Assembly: GCA_009829735.1 (NCBI GenBank)
Contig: CM020618.1
Location: 39,222,894 to 39,286,893, forward strand
Direction: 5' to 3'
Source of the DNA: Pyropia yezoensis
Lineage: Eukaryota; Rhodophyta; Bangiophyceae; Bangiales; Bangiaceae
DNA: 64,000 bases
Part shown: positions 22,281 through 31,743 of the stretch, piece by piece
How the letters are laid out: each line of letters starts with the position of its first letter
Position numbering within the stretch: the first letter of the stretch is position 1
Made by a program: the position numbers and the translations under genes
Notes under the pieces: generated by a model
Database searches by the model: none
Seen by the model: only the letters and a program-made list of their open reading frames with translations
What the model was told of the DNA's origin: nothing

Positions 22281-24457
22281 GCCCTTGGTAGGGTGCTGTC
22301 CGCCGGGACATCTGGCTGCGGAGGTGCCTCCTCGACGGCCAGTACTCCACCGGGAGCTGGCTGCCTACCCGGTGCGGGTCCGGGTGCTCTGGCGGGATAC
22401 CCCCCGGTGGATGCCTTGCGGTGCGCCGCTGCCCGCCGAGACTCCTCGGGGATGAGTGGGCAGGAAGACACCCAGTGCTGGGGATCCCCACACAACGTAC
22501 ATCCGGACGTGCCGGTCCCTCCTTGAGTTCGCATCGGGGTAGCCCCGTAGCTGCGGTTGCCTCCCTCGGGCGCCCGAGTGCCTGCTCCCTAGTAGGCCTT
22601 GGGTCCTTGGGTCAACCGGAACATGGACTCCCCCAACCGGTTGGGTCGGCCCGCAATCTGCGGAGGTGCCTCCGTACGTACTGCCCATGTAGGCAGGGGC
22701 TGGTGGGGGTTACCCGTAACCGGGACATACCCCGTCGTCCGCACATACGGGACGCGCCGTCCCGCTCCCTCACTGACCTGGAACTGGGTCCCAGCCGGGG
22801 CGATGTACGCTACCGTACCGTGCTCATCAATCACCGGCGTCGCCGGTAGCAACAGGTGGCCCTGTTGGTCAACTAGAGGTTCATCCTCGCCCGTAGGGGT
22901 ATGTTCAGTCGCCACCAGTACTGGTGCGGCCTTACGTTCCACCTTCTCTTGCCTCGGTACCGGGGTAAGACTAGGCTTGCCTCCCTCACCCTTGGGCTTC
23001 GGGGCCAAGGCACACTCCGGGTGTAGAACCCGGTAGGCGTCCCCTAGGGACTTGCACATATGCATCAGTCGACTGAAGTTCGTCCGGGCCGTATTGGCTC
23101 CCCGAGCGGATATCCGCACGTAGTTGGGTACTCCTGCGAACAGGATGGCCCGTAGCTCCCCTTCTCCGAGGAGCTTCCCCAGCTCGTAGTCGAGCTCTTG
23201 GATCCGGCGTCCAAACATCTCCTCATCCTCCCAGCTCTGGGCGGTGGCAGTGCGCAGGGCCCGGTAGTGGTCCTCGCACTTGTCCTCGCTGAGGTAACTG
23301 CTCAGCAGCTCCTTGAGAATCCCACGGTAATCCATGGGGGTGGCCGCGACCCTCATTCCCGGCATCGGGGATGCCTGGCGAAGAATGCCTCGCACCCGTT
23401 CATCAACAAAGAAAGGGAGGATCTCCAGGGCCAGCCCCTCGTTGACGAGCGCCTTGTCTGCGGCTGCCTTGAAGCTAGTCAAGAAGCCGATGACTGCCAA
23501 CGGACGTCCGTTGGGGCCCCCGAACATAGGGACTCCCTTCATAAGGGTCTGCATAGAGCGGATCGCTCGGTGCGACGTATTACGCATCGATTCCGATACG
23601 GTGGTAGATCGGTTTTCCAAACAATAACGTTCGGGAGTCAGTACCGACCTGAAGACTTCGTTGACGATCTCCGTGTCAGCGTCCTGGATATCCAGTCGCT
23701 TAGCCAGTTGATGAGCAAACTCATCGGACTCCATCCGCTTCAGTAGGCTCGCAGTTACCTGCGCGGTCATAGCTTCCACCACTGAAGATGGTACTTCAGG
23801 CGTCGGCACTTCGGGAACCCGAGTTGCCTGGCCTCCTTCGTCGTGGGGATACTGTGAGAGGGTACCCCCTCCGCCAATAACCGACTCTCCACCGGCGTAA
23901 GTATCCGCCGGGTCGTGTCCGCGGAGTCCGCTTCGGGTGCTCCGAGCGTATCGCTCCGTGTGGCTCCGTTCCAACTCTGCCGACGAGTCGGATCCATACC
24001 CCATTGTGTCCGGGGGTTGTCCAGGAGTAGCAACACCGGGGTTGACCCTGGTGGACTCCGAAAGTAGTCCGGCCGGTTCGAACCGTACTGGTGTGGGAGG
24101 AACACGACGGGGTCCCGTCGTGTGGCGTGTTGACATCAACACTGCCATCGCGTCCTCCGTCCGCTCCTGGCGAGCGTCGAGTCCGGAAAACCGGGCCTCG
24201 ATGCGGGCCAATGATGCCATCAGGGAATCCCCTGGTGAAGGAGGCGGCGGAGTGAGGTCGGTCGACGACAGTTGAGGCGGGCCCCCGCCTCCTGCCGTCC
24301 GAGCCGTGCCAAACGTCGATCCGGCACCTGAGAGCATTGGCGTCTCAATGCTGTCGATCGGGTTCCCGATCTCGGTTCCCGTAGTCACCTCCGGGGTCGG
24401 CGTCGACGCCGATCCGTCATCTTGAACGTTCCCCGTCTCTTGGGTAGACATAGTCAC
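22268..24457 (-). pseudogene. gag: Element B Gag, one internal stop before the zinc knuckle
   Basis: The ATG at 24457 lies about 200 nt downstream of the primer-binding site. The N-terminal 200 residues are Thr/Pro/Gly/Ser rich; the Gag core spans about residues 210-480 (MFGGPNGRPLAVIGFLTSFK). A TAG at 22589-22591 interrupts the frame after GPKAY. The same frame continues with the CCHC knuckle CTLCGDPQHWVSSC and ends RAGNE-stop at 22268, matching the GNE-stop of the element A Gag. The natural protein therefore spans both parts. Without readthrough the product lacks its nucleocapsid finger and never reaches the frameshift site. Confidence 0.88.
22274..22280 (-). other. Candidate -1 frameshift heptamer at gag/pol of element B
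   Basis: The coding-strand heptamer G GGA AAC is followed by GAG TAA, as in element A. The -1 frame runs directly into pol, whose first ATG is at 22259. Downstream, CCGGGG within the first 30 nt can pair with CCCCGG about 26 nt later, and a small GGGTAACCC hairpin sits between them, so a stimulatory structure is plausible. Confidence 0.72.
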
Positions 24458-24657
24458 AATCAGTCAACCGACGTAACAATCACCACGAATAAGAGAGCGA
24501 GGGGGTAGATTGGGGAGAGTAACAGTAGATCACAGTCAAAGGTAAAAACTCAACACAATCGATCAGGTCGCAACACCACGAGTACAAGAAAAGGACCGGA
24601 TCCCTAGCCGTGTGCCAGGGCCGAAGACGGCGTCACCACAAGGGTGACGGAAACCCG

Positions 24658-24675
24658 TCCCCTGCTGCTCCACCA
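24658..24675 (-). other. Primer-binding site of element B
   Basis: Identical in 18 bases to that of element A (coding strand starts TGGTGGAGCAGC), one base from the 5' LTR. Confidence 0.8.
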
Positions 24676-24676
24676 A

Positions 24677-25040
24677 TGTAGCACGATAGGGATCCGTCGC
24701 ACGTCCACTCTCAGGGAACACTCACCAAGGGGGATCGGCACCAACGTCACCGGGAGGCCAAGGTTGCTGTCCTTGGAGCGCAAGCCACGGGACCAAGATG
24801 GGAGCCCAAATGGGAGGGGTTTGTTGTTCTACCTTGGCCGGCGGTGGATTCGCCGCCGGCCCCCACGTTATAAACCCTCGGAGACACTACTAACTACCCT
24901 CCACCCCAAGATGCAAGTCCCTCTGGTCATACGTAACTTATAGATACCGTGACCAGTACGAACTATCAAATTGGAAGTTAAGGGTTAGAAGTAGCCCCCC
25001 CTAATATTAGGGTTACAATACGGCCAACCATATTGCTACA
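24677..25040 (-). repeat. 5' LTR of element B (364 bp)
   Basis: TGTAGCA...TGCTACA ends. It differs from the 3' LTR by about three substitutions near the left end and one extra C in a C run. Confidence 0.95.
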
Positions 25041-25045
25041 GGGGC

Positions 25046-25566
25046 TCGCCGCCGCGGTCGGGCTGGCTTCCTTTCCATCGAACGTCCGGGCGATAAAGGA
25101 CGGTCTTCTTTGCCTTAGCGTTCATAGCTGTTGCTTTCCGCTCTTGCGGTCGGTCGGTCCAATTTCCTCATTATTGATCAACACTTACTCCACACAAAGC
25201 ACTGTTGATTTCAGAAGATGACCCCGGGGAGACCCCGGAGCTACCCTCATGAACTCCCCCCCCTGGCCCCTCCAAGGGCCCTGAGCAAGACCCCCAGAGG
25301 GCGCCCCCAGCGGGCCAAGTGCCAGCAAGGCACCGGCCGCTCACCGGGCCAACGCCAGCGCATTCCCTGCACCGGGTTTGCACTGGAGCACCGGGGGGTC
25401 GCCAATCAACCCCCGGTCGCCTAAAACAATCGAAAAGCGAGCAAAAATTCCCCCACACACAAATGTCAATCCCCGAAAAAAACCCCAGTGGAAAAAAGGG
25501 GAGAGAGGCGAAAACACGCAATGGAAACAAATACGAATAACAAGCAAATGGCCAAGGGGTCAGCAC
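25046..25566. other. Continuation of the DNA into which element B inserted; no gene
   Basis: Right of the second GGGGC duplication the sequence should continue the probable element C 3' LTR. It contains GC-rich DNA and a short purine-rich AT stretch near 25425-25550. I see no coding signal and no clear LTR end. Confidence 0.4.
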
Positions 25567-26137
25567 TGTAGCATCCCTGGCCCCGACTTGGCGCCGACCC
25601 AGGACTACAACCAGAGGGCACTAGGTGCCAGAACACGCCCGCCGTGTGGTGATGGTTGGCGGCCGTGGCCCGTGCCCGGCACTGGGATGCGGTGGACTAC
25701 GCTATCCACACGTGAGAGAGGGATTTCTGATGGGTTTTTGCATACTTGTGCGGGACTTGATTTGAGAGAACTTGAGTGTGAGATTAGTGCGTGTGAATAG
25801 AATTAGTAGTGATAGTGGCCCCCGACCTGACGAGGTTAGACTCGGGTCGGGGCCACTCGGGGGTATGGGGGGGCTACCTGGCCAACGTGCCGAGGCTCCC
25901 CCAGATGCACGTTAAGAGGGACAGCGAGGCGCCCTTGGCCCGCGCCCTCAGGAAAAAGACAACTGCGCGTTTGCTTTCCTCTTCCCCGTGTGCACTACCG
26001 TGCGTATCTGTTTGCTCTGCGAGCAGGCACGTGAGGCAACAGGCATACCACTCTCGTAGTTCTCCTTTTCGTGTTACCTGTCCCTTTCCCCCGAGGGATA
26101 TTGACACGTGTCTGAGAGGATCGAGTTTTATACCACA
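25567..26137 (-). repeat. Solo LTR of the A family (571 bp)
   Basis: It is bounded by TGTAGCATCCCTGG and TTTTATACCACA and matches 6862-7442 throughout. It is flanked by the 5-bp duplication AGCAC (25562-25566 and 26138-26142). No internal region is present, so it arose by LTR-LTR recombination of a full element. Confidence 0.93.
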
Positions 26138-26323
26138 AGCACGCCCACAACCCGGGCAAGTCCTCCACTCGGGGGGCCAACCGGGGCTCCGGGTGTGTCA
26201 CCACAGCCCTGGGCCACCTGGCCAAGTGTCCCCGGCCGGTGCAGGGGTCCACGTAGCGCAGCCAGCCGGGACCCAAGTCATCTCCCCGAGGGCCCGCCTG
26301 ATCCCAAACGGCCAGAACGCCAC

Positions 26324-26569
26324 ATGGCTGACCACGGCGACTACCGCGCGTCCGACCGGGCTATCACGGATGACGTGAGGGAGGTTCTGGACCTGATGGG
26401 AACTTGTGCCGTGGCACAGAGCTGCTTTGGTAACGGCGACCGTTCTCAGCAAGGGCTGGCCGTTGCAAGCTGGTTGGATCTGGAGGACAATCCTCATGCA
26501 ATAGAGGACACTGTGGACGAGGAGTGTAGAGGGGCGAAGAGCAACCGTAGAGAAACGGAACACTTGTAA
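26324..26569 (+). pseudogene. Transposase C-terminal tail, pogo/Tigger-like
   Basis: The frame ends TAA at 26567-26569. The stretch REVLDLMGT followed by an Ala/Val-Trp-Leu segment and IEDTVDEEC aligns by eye with the tail at 57858-58115 (SEVVALMAN, AVEQWF, LDETVDMAL). That second copy follows a block that resembles pogo/Tigger transposase C-termini, which is why I give the same family here. Only the tail is present; no DDE core is visible upstream, where a solo LTR lies. Confidence 0.4.
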
Positions 26570-26864
26570 GGACACAAGGTGCTCACACGCACCCTGACAG
26601 AAAAGTGACCAAGTGCTGGGCGCAGTGCCGGGTTGTCTGGGAGAGGCAGCGTGGCAGACGCAGCGGTCGTGAGATCAATCATCGACGATCGACTGTGCCA
26701 CTAGTCTCGTCGATTGCCAAACACTATGCAACTTGTCGCAATGCTCGACGATCGCACGCCGATTGTGACTGGCTTTTGGGTCGCTGAGAAGAGCAGGCTC
26801 TCCCCGTGTAGAGGGCTACTTCACGACGCATCCCTACCAGATGGTCGAATAATTACTGTACCGC

Positions 26865-26988
26865 GTGTGGCGCTGAGTTTGTGGCGCACCGTGGCACGAC
26901 CTGATTGGCTCCAGGGCGCCACGTGTATGCCGCATCAGCGCCACAAACTCGACGCCACCACCACATGGCTTTGGCCAAAGCCATGTGG
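26865..26988. repeat. Small inverted-repeat element with a perfect palindrome
   Basis: Arms at 26867-26887 and 26938-26958 are inverted copies of 21 bp with two mismatches (core GAGTTTGTGGCGC). Directly after lies a perfect 28-bp palindrome at 26961-26988, half-site CCACATGGCTTTGG. GTGGCGC/GCGCCAC motifs recur nearby and again at 28230-28280. No target duplication identified. Confidence 0.55.
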
Positions 26989-27011
26989 CGCACCACGCCA
27001 CAAAGGGAGCC

Positions 27012-28494
27012 ACAGAACTTACGAACCTCAAGTGGGGTACACTTTTCAAGTAGTTAACGAATCCAAGGGACAGATGTCCCGTCTCACGCACGCATTCCAC
27101 GACCTCTTCCCCTGCCCCACATCAACGCTGTTTCCCGCCTCCTCGGTGTACCATTGGCATTCTGGAATACGGGCTGCCGAGCTCCGCTGCCGTCAACGAT
27201 AAGCAGTTTTTACACGTGCAGCATGACTGGCTCCGGCCATCGAAGGGGGGGTGGGGTGGGCTGATGAGGCGGGATTTTGGCGATGCTGAGGATGCAATCT
27301 GAGGGAACGGGGTGAATGGCGGAGGTGAATCCTATATCAGCTGGCGCTCTCCACGCGCTGACACAGCTCTGCAGTTTGCAGAACCGTCCAAAAGGAACTG
27401 AGCGTGGGCGATGTTGGTCATTGGCAAAATAGCCATGTCATCTGACAGCGGCCACCTTGAGGCGGCTATCGTGGGCGTCCATGCTGAGCGTCACACCCCA
27501 GACTAAAGGTCTATCTCATATTACAAGGCACATGAGATTTTTGTTTCCCGGCCGTACGCATGCGGCTCCGTGCTGGAAGCCGGTCCATCGTTTTCCCACT
27601 TGTGCTGCGGACATAAGAAAGATAATGAAGAGTCTTCGAACACCCCCGTGCGAGAGCGAAGAGAGCTCGAAAGAAGCGCACGCTATAGTGTTCAAAGTGG
27701 CAACTGGCGGACGCAAAACTTTTCGACATCCTAGGTATCAGCTGGTGCACGCTTTCTTTGGTCCGTTTTTTGTGACCCTACTTGTAAAGCACGCAGAATG
27801 CGACCTTCTCGCGCGAAGAAGTCGCAGACGGCTCTCTCCCTGTCTCCGTGAGAGCACAGAGAAGTCTGAGAAGCCCTGAAAAACTGGACCCGATACTTTT
27901 GGCTTCAGCCATGACGCGGTCGAGGATGACCCTGATGAGCAATGTCTTGACGCCGAAGGGCACTCCGTGAGCTGCTCTCTCTACTGCAGCTGTTTTTTTC
28001 TCAGTGGCGTCCGTGGTTTCGAAAGTGCTCGTCAGTGAAGATGGACCTTGGCCACGTGCCTTATTAAATGAGATAGACATTTAGGAGGGCAAAGGGATTG
28101 GCGAGGTGCTCATTCCAACACTTCGTCAAGGAGGTCAGGCGACAGGTGGCGACTTGCGTATCAACTGTACAATTTGAATGCAGTCCTCGCGTCACACTGG
28201 TTTGTGTCTTACTTAGACTGCCCGACGGCAGGTGGCGATGAAACTGCCGCGCCACACTCGCTGCGCCACATGAATGTGGCGTGTCTTTGACCGCCCGTCA
28301 GTGAGGAACGTACTCTGTCGAAGTCGAATGGGCCTCGGGAGACTGTGCGCTTTCGCAGCCAGATAATTACGAGAACATCATAATCTTGGTAGCTGAAAGT
28401 CACATCTGCGGTCATAGGATAGATGTATCTACGCCACGACCGTGCCATTTTAACGAGTAAGATAAGCTCGATGCGATAGGTTGTTCGTTGCTGA
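27012..28494. other. No supported gene
   Basis: Lower GC than its surroundings. Short frames of 60-140 codons exist on both strands, but none has a recognisable motif or repeats elsewhere. A second GCGCCAC-rich inverted motif lies at 28230-28280. The right end is the presumed promoter and 5' leader side of the oxidase gene. Confidence 0.4.
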
Positions 28495-30564
28495 ATGTCT
28501 CTGACTTGCTCTCCCAGCTACCTTCATCTCCGAGAGGACCTCAACCACCCGCCCCCTCTTCCCATGCCGCCACCCGTCCGGACGGGACGTCCCGCGTCGG
28601 ACACACGGAGTCCCTCACCCTTCGCGCCGCTGCTCTCCCCATTGCCTACTCTTGCTTCCCCCTCCCGACCCTCCCTCCTCTTCCGCGCCCTTGGTGTCCT
28701 TTCAGGTAACGCTCAGCGTTTTCCCCTCATCCCGTCCCCCTCGCGCCCGTTGCCCCCCCGCTCCCCCGCGCGCCCATTGCCTCCGCGCCCGTGCGTCATG
28801 GCCCCTGACCGCCGCTTCTTTGCACGCCGCCCCCCCCCGCCCTTCCCCCCCGGTAGCTATCCCGGGGCCCCCTCTGCCCCGCACCGCCCCGCGCGGGTGG
28901 CGGTCATTGGCGGTGGTTTGGCGGGCCTCGCCGCCGCCCACCGCCTGTGCGCCAGCGGCATCCGCACGACCGTCTACGAGGCGGCGCCCCGCGTCGGCGG
29001 CGTCATCACCTCCGTCACCTCCCCGGACGGGTGGACGCACGACGCCGGGGCCAACTCCATGGCCGCCAAGCACCCGGCCGTCCACGGGCTGATTATGGGG
29101 GAGCTGGGCCTCCGCGAGTCTGTGACGCCCCGCCTGCCGGGCGCGGGGGGGGTGCTCATCGCCACGCCGGGGGGGGGCGTGACCCGCCTGCCATCGTCGT
29201 TGGGGGGGGCACTGACGACGCCGCTCCTCAGCCCGTGGGGGAAGCTCCGCGCGCTTGCCGAGCCGCTCGTCCCCGCCGCCCGCGACCGGGGGGGGGGGAA
29301 GGGGGGAGGAGGTAGCGGCGGTGGCGGCGGCAGCGGCGGTGGCGGTGGCGGTCGTGGCGGGCGCCCCCATGAGAGCGTCCACGCGTTTGTGAGCCGCCGC
29401 TTTGGCGTCGAGGTTGCTGACCAGATAGTCGACGCGGGGGTAGCGGGCATCTACTCGGCGTCATCCAAGGTGCTTGACATTGAGTACGCACTGCCGAGCC
29501 TCGCCGACGCCGAACGCCGGGCCGGCTCGGTGGTGATCGGCATGGCCACCGCCGGCCGCGCCGCCCGGCGGGCGGCGGCTGCCGCGGCCGTCATTCCCAC
29601 CACTGGCGATGTATCTGGGGGGGCGTCCCCATCAGCGGCTGGTACCGCCACTGGTGACGCAAGTGCCCCCCCCCCTTCCCGCAAGGAACTGCGGGCGTCG
29701 TTTAACTTTGTCGGCGGCATGGCCACCCTCCCCCGCGCGCTTGCGTCGTCTGTGTGTGGTTCCCCCGCCGGCTGTGCCATCCGCACCTCCACGCGGGTGA
29801 CGTCTGTGGCGCGCACCCGCCGGGGCACGTGGCTTGTCAATGGGCGGGGTGGCAGCGACGAGGTGGACGCTCTCGTCCTGGCCGTCCCCGCCTATGCGCT
29901 GCCGGGGTTGGTGTCCCGCGATGGCGGGGGGGGGGGACCCCTGGGGGCCCTCCGCCGCCGCGTCACGGAGACGGCGGAGGCGGCGGCGGCGGCCACCCCC
30001 CCGGTGCTGCGGTCGGCGTGCACCCGCCTGGCCACCACCACCCGGTACTCCCCTGTGACGGTCGCCGCCCTCGGCTATGACCGCGCCGACGTGGCGCACC
30101 CGCTCGACGCGTTTGGCGTGCTGGTCCCATCTGCCGCGCCCGTGTCCCCTCGCAGCCCCCTCCTCGGCATCAACTTTACATCGTCCACCTACGCGGGGCG
30201 CGCCCCGGACGGCACTATCCTCCTCACCGCCTATGCGGGGGGCGACCGCGGCACCGTGACGGGGGACGCGGTCAAGCAGGACGTGCGGGCGCTGGTGGGG
30301 ATTCCTCCGCCCCCCGCTGGCGGCGGGGCGCCGCCCCCAGAGCGCTACGTGCACGTGACCCGCTGGGCGCGGGGCATCCCCATTATGGGGCCCTGGTGTG
30401 GTACCGTCAACGCGGTCGCCGCCGCGGCCGAGGCTGCGCTCCCGGGCGTGCGGTTTGCGGGCAACTGGCGGGGGGGGGTGGGCGTGCCCGACGCGCTAGC
30501 GGGGGGGCTCACCGCCGCTGACACGGTGGCGGCCTGGCTCCGCCGGGGGGGGGGGGCGGCCTAA
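28495..30564 (+). CDS. PPOX: Protoporphyrinogen oxidase (haem/chlorophyll pathway), single exon
   Basis: FAD-dependent oxidase converting protoporphyrinogen IX to protoporphyrin IX, the last step shared by haem and chlorophyll synthesis, normally in plastid or mitochondrion. Diagnostic blocks in order: dinucleotide fold VAVIGGGLAGLAAAHRL (about residue 136), VGGVITS with DAGANSM, FNFVGGMATLPRAL (about 405), LLGINFTSSTYAGRAPDG (about 555), and the C-terminal FAD site FAGNWRGGVGVPDAL (about 655). The long frame gives 689 aa; the Ser/Pro/Arg-rich first 130 residues could be a transit peptide. A later ATG at 28801 would give 587 aa, and a CAG/GTAACG near 28705 could be a splice signal, so the start is unsure. 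Odd features: a Gly-rich run near residues 265-285 and an Ala/Pro insert near 365-395. Codon use is extremely GC-rich. Confidence 0.9.
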   Translation: MSLTCSPSYLHLREDLNHPPPLPMPPPVRTGRPASDTRSPSPFAPLLSPLPTLASPSRPSLLFRALGVLSGNAQRFPLIPSPSRPLPPRSPARPLPPRPCVMAPDRRFFARRPPPPFPPGSYPGAPSAPHRPARVAVIGGGLAGLAAAHRLCASGIRTTVYEAAPRVGGVITSVTSPDGWTHDAGANSMAAKHPAVHGLIMGELGLRESVTPRLPGAGGVLIATPGGGVTRLPSSLGGALTTPLLSPWGKLRALAEPLVPAARDRGGGKGGGGSGGGGGSGGGGGGRGGRPHESVHAFVSRRFGVEVADQIVDAGVAGIYSASSKVLDIEYALPSLADAERRAGSVVIGMATAGRAARRAAAAAAVIPTTGDVSGGASPSAAGTATGDASAPPPSRKELRASFNFVGGMATLPRALASSVCGSPAGCAIRTSTRVTSVARTRRGTWLVNGRGGSDEVDALVLAVPAYALPGLVSRDGGGGGPLGALRRRVTETAEAAAAATPPVLRSACTRLATTTRYSPVTVAALGYDRADVAHPLDAFGVLVPSAAPVSPRSPLLGINFTSSTYAGRAPDGTILLTAYAGGDRGTVTGDAVKQDVRALVGIPPPPAGGGAPPPERYVHVTRWARGIPIMGPWCGTVNAVAAAAEAALPGVRFAGNWRGGVGVPDALAGGLTAADTVAAWLRRGGGAA

Positions 30565-31743
30565 GTACTGCCGCTGTCTGGCGGCGCTGCCTGCTCCTCC
30601 CCCCCCCCCCCCCGGACCCGCGCAGCCACGGGTGTGCCAGCGAGAGAACGCGACGGCCGTGCGGCCGTCGACTGCGGCGTGACCGCCGCCCCGCTCAGCC
30701 GCGCGGCAACTGGTGGGCGGGGGAGATTGCGCGGGGGGTGTGCTCGCGGGAGGGACGGGGGGAGGTGGCCCTTGCGTCACAAGGAGCCCCCCGGTGTTTC
30801 AAGTGTTTGGACGACGCGTCGGCCTCTGACATGGGTGTGTGGGTCCCCCCTCCCGCCTCTGCCCGTCCGATAGCCGCCTCCGCCCTCGGTCGCGACGCGG
30901 CACAGAGGGGCCGTCGAGGGAGCTGGCATGGGAGAGGGCAGCCGCTGCCTCCTCCGCAACGTACCCCTTCTTGCTCCCCTTTCCCCTCCACCGCTCCGCA
31001 CCGGCGGCCACGGGTCGCGGCGGCGGCCGCCGCGGCCGCTGACCGGCCGAGGACCCACTCCGCCCCCCTCCCGCCCGCTTCTTCGGGCACGGCCATCGCT
31101 CCTGTTCGTTGCTGAGCGTGCTCCCCCTTTTTTCTCCATTTTTTGTATCTGTTCATTGTATTGTGGCGCGTCAGAGGCGCTATTGCGCCGGGCGGCGAAC
31201 TGGGAGACGGCTCTGGCGCTTCTGCTGCCTTTCACCTCCCCATTCCCTCCTTTCCTCCATCACCACCCACTCTCCTTTGCCGCCTCTCACCCGGTCTTCC
31301 CCCGTCGGCGTAGCGCGCCGGCGCGCGCCGCTCTGATTGGCCGCTTTGTCGCCTTCCCCATCGATGGCACCCGCCGTCCCCTCCACCGGTGACCCCCACT
31401 CCGCCGTGCACGCGCGGCGCGGGCGGTCGCTGACACCGCCGCCGTCGCCGCCGCCGCCGCCGCTATCACGTCCACGGCCGCCGCGATGGTTGTGGCGGTA
31501 CACGCGACCGCGACGTAGCCCTCGACGAGGACCGTGCCCCGCGCGGCGGTGGGGGGAGTGAGCGGGCGACACCGCCGTCCTGAGCGCTGCCGTCGGGGCA
31601 CCGTTGCCGCACCGGGGCTGACGACGAAAACCAGCCTCGACAGCGCTCCACAATCTGTCACGCAGCTGCGACCTGCAGGTCGCCGCCGCGGCAAAGTCCG
31701 TGCAGGCGATATGTAGGCGCCGTCACGGCTGCACTACCATTTG
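30565..31743. other. Intergenic DNA with long C and G runs
   Basis: The 3' side of the oxidase gene, including a C run near 30597-30613 and (CCG)n near 31435-31470. Many overlapping frames exist on both strands but they are low-complexity artefacts of GC content. No gene supported. Confidence 0.5.

Larger units (their letters stand above)
14290..25040 (-). mobile_element. Complete Ty3/gypsy chromovirus element B (10,751 bp)
   Basis: Both LTRs are present (14290-14652 and 24677-25040), each bounded by TGTAGCA...TGCTACA. The target is duplicated as GGGGC at 14285-14289 and 25041-25045. Order on the minus strand: 5' LTR, primer-binding site, gag, -1 frameshift site, pol, convergent gene on the plus strand, polypurine tract, 3' LTR. 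The LTRs differ by about three substitutions near one end and one C-run indel, so insertion looks recent, yet gag-pol carries four in-frame stops. It is unlikely to be autonomous unless the stops are read through. Confidence 0.95.

Noticed and set aside
20253..22591. Stop-codon reassignment or programmed readthrough to explain in-frame stops in element B
   Set aside because: All three stop types occur within coding frames and also act as normal ends; single-transition damage is simpler.
27457..28080. 140- and 100-codon frames upstream of the oxidase
   Set aside because: No motif, no repeat elsewhere, lengths reachable by chance.
29228..30354. Minus-strand frames opposite the oxidase
   Set aside because: GC-driven shadows of a well-supported enzyme gene.
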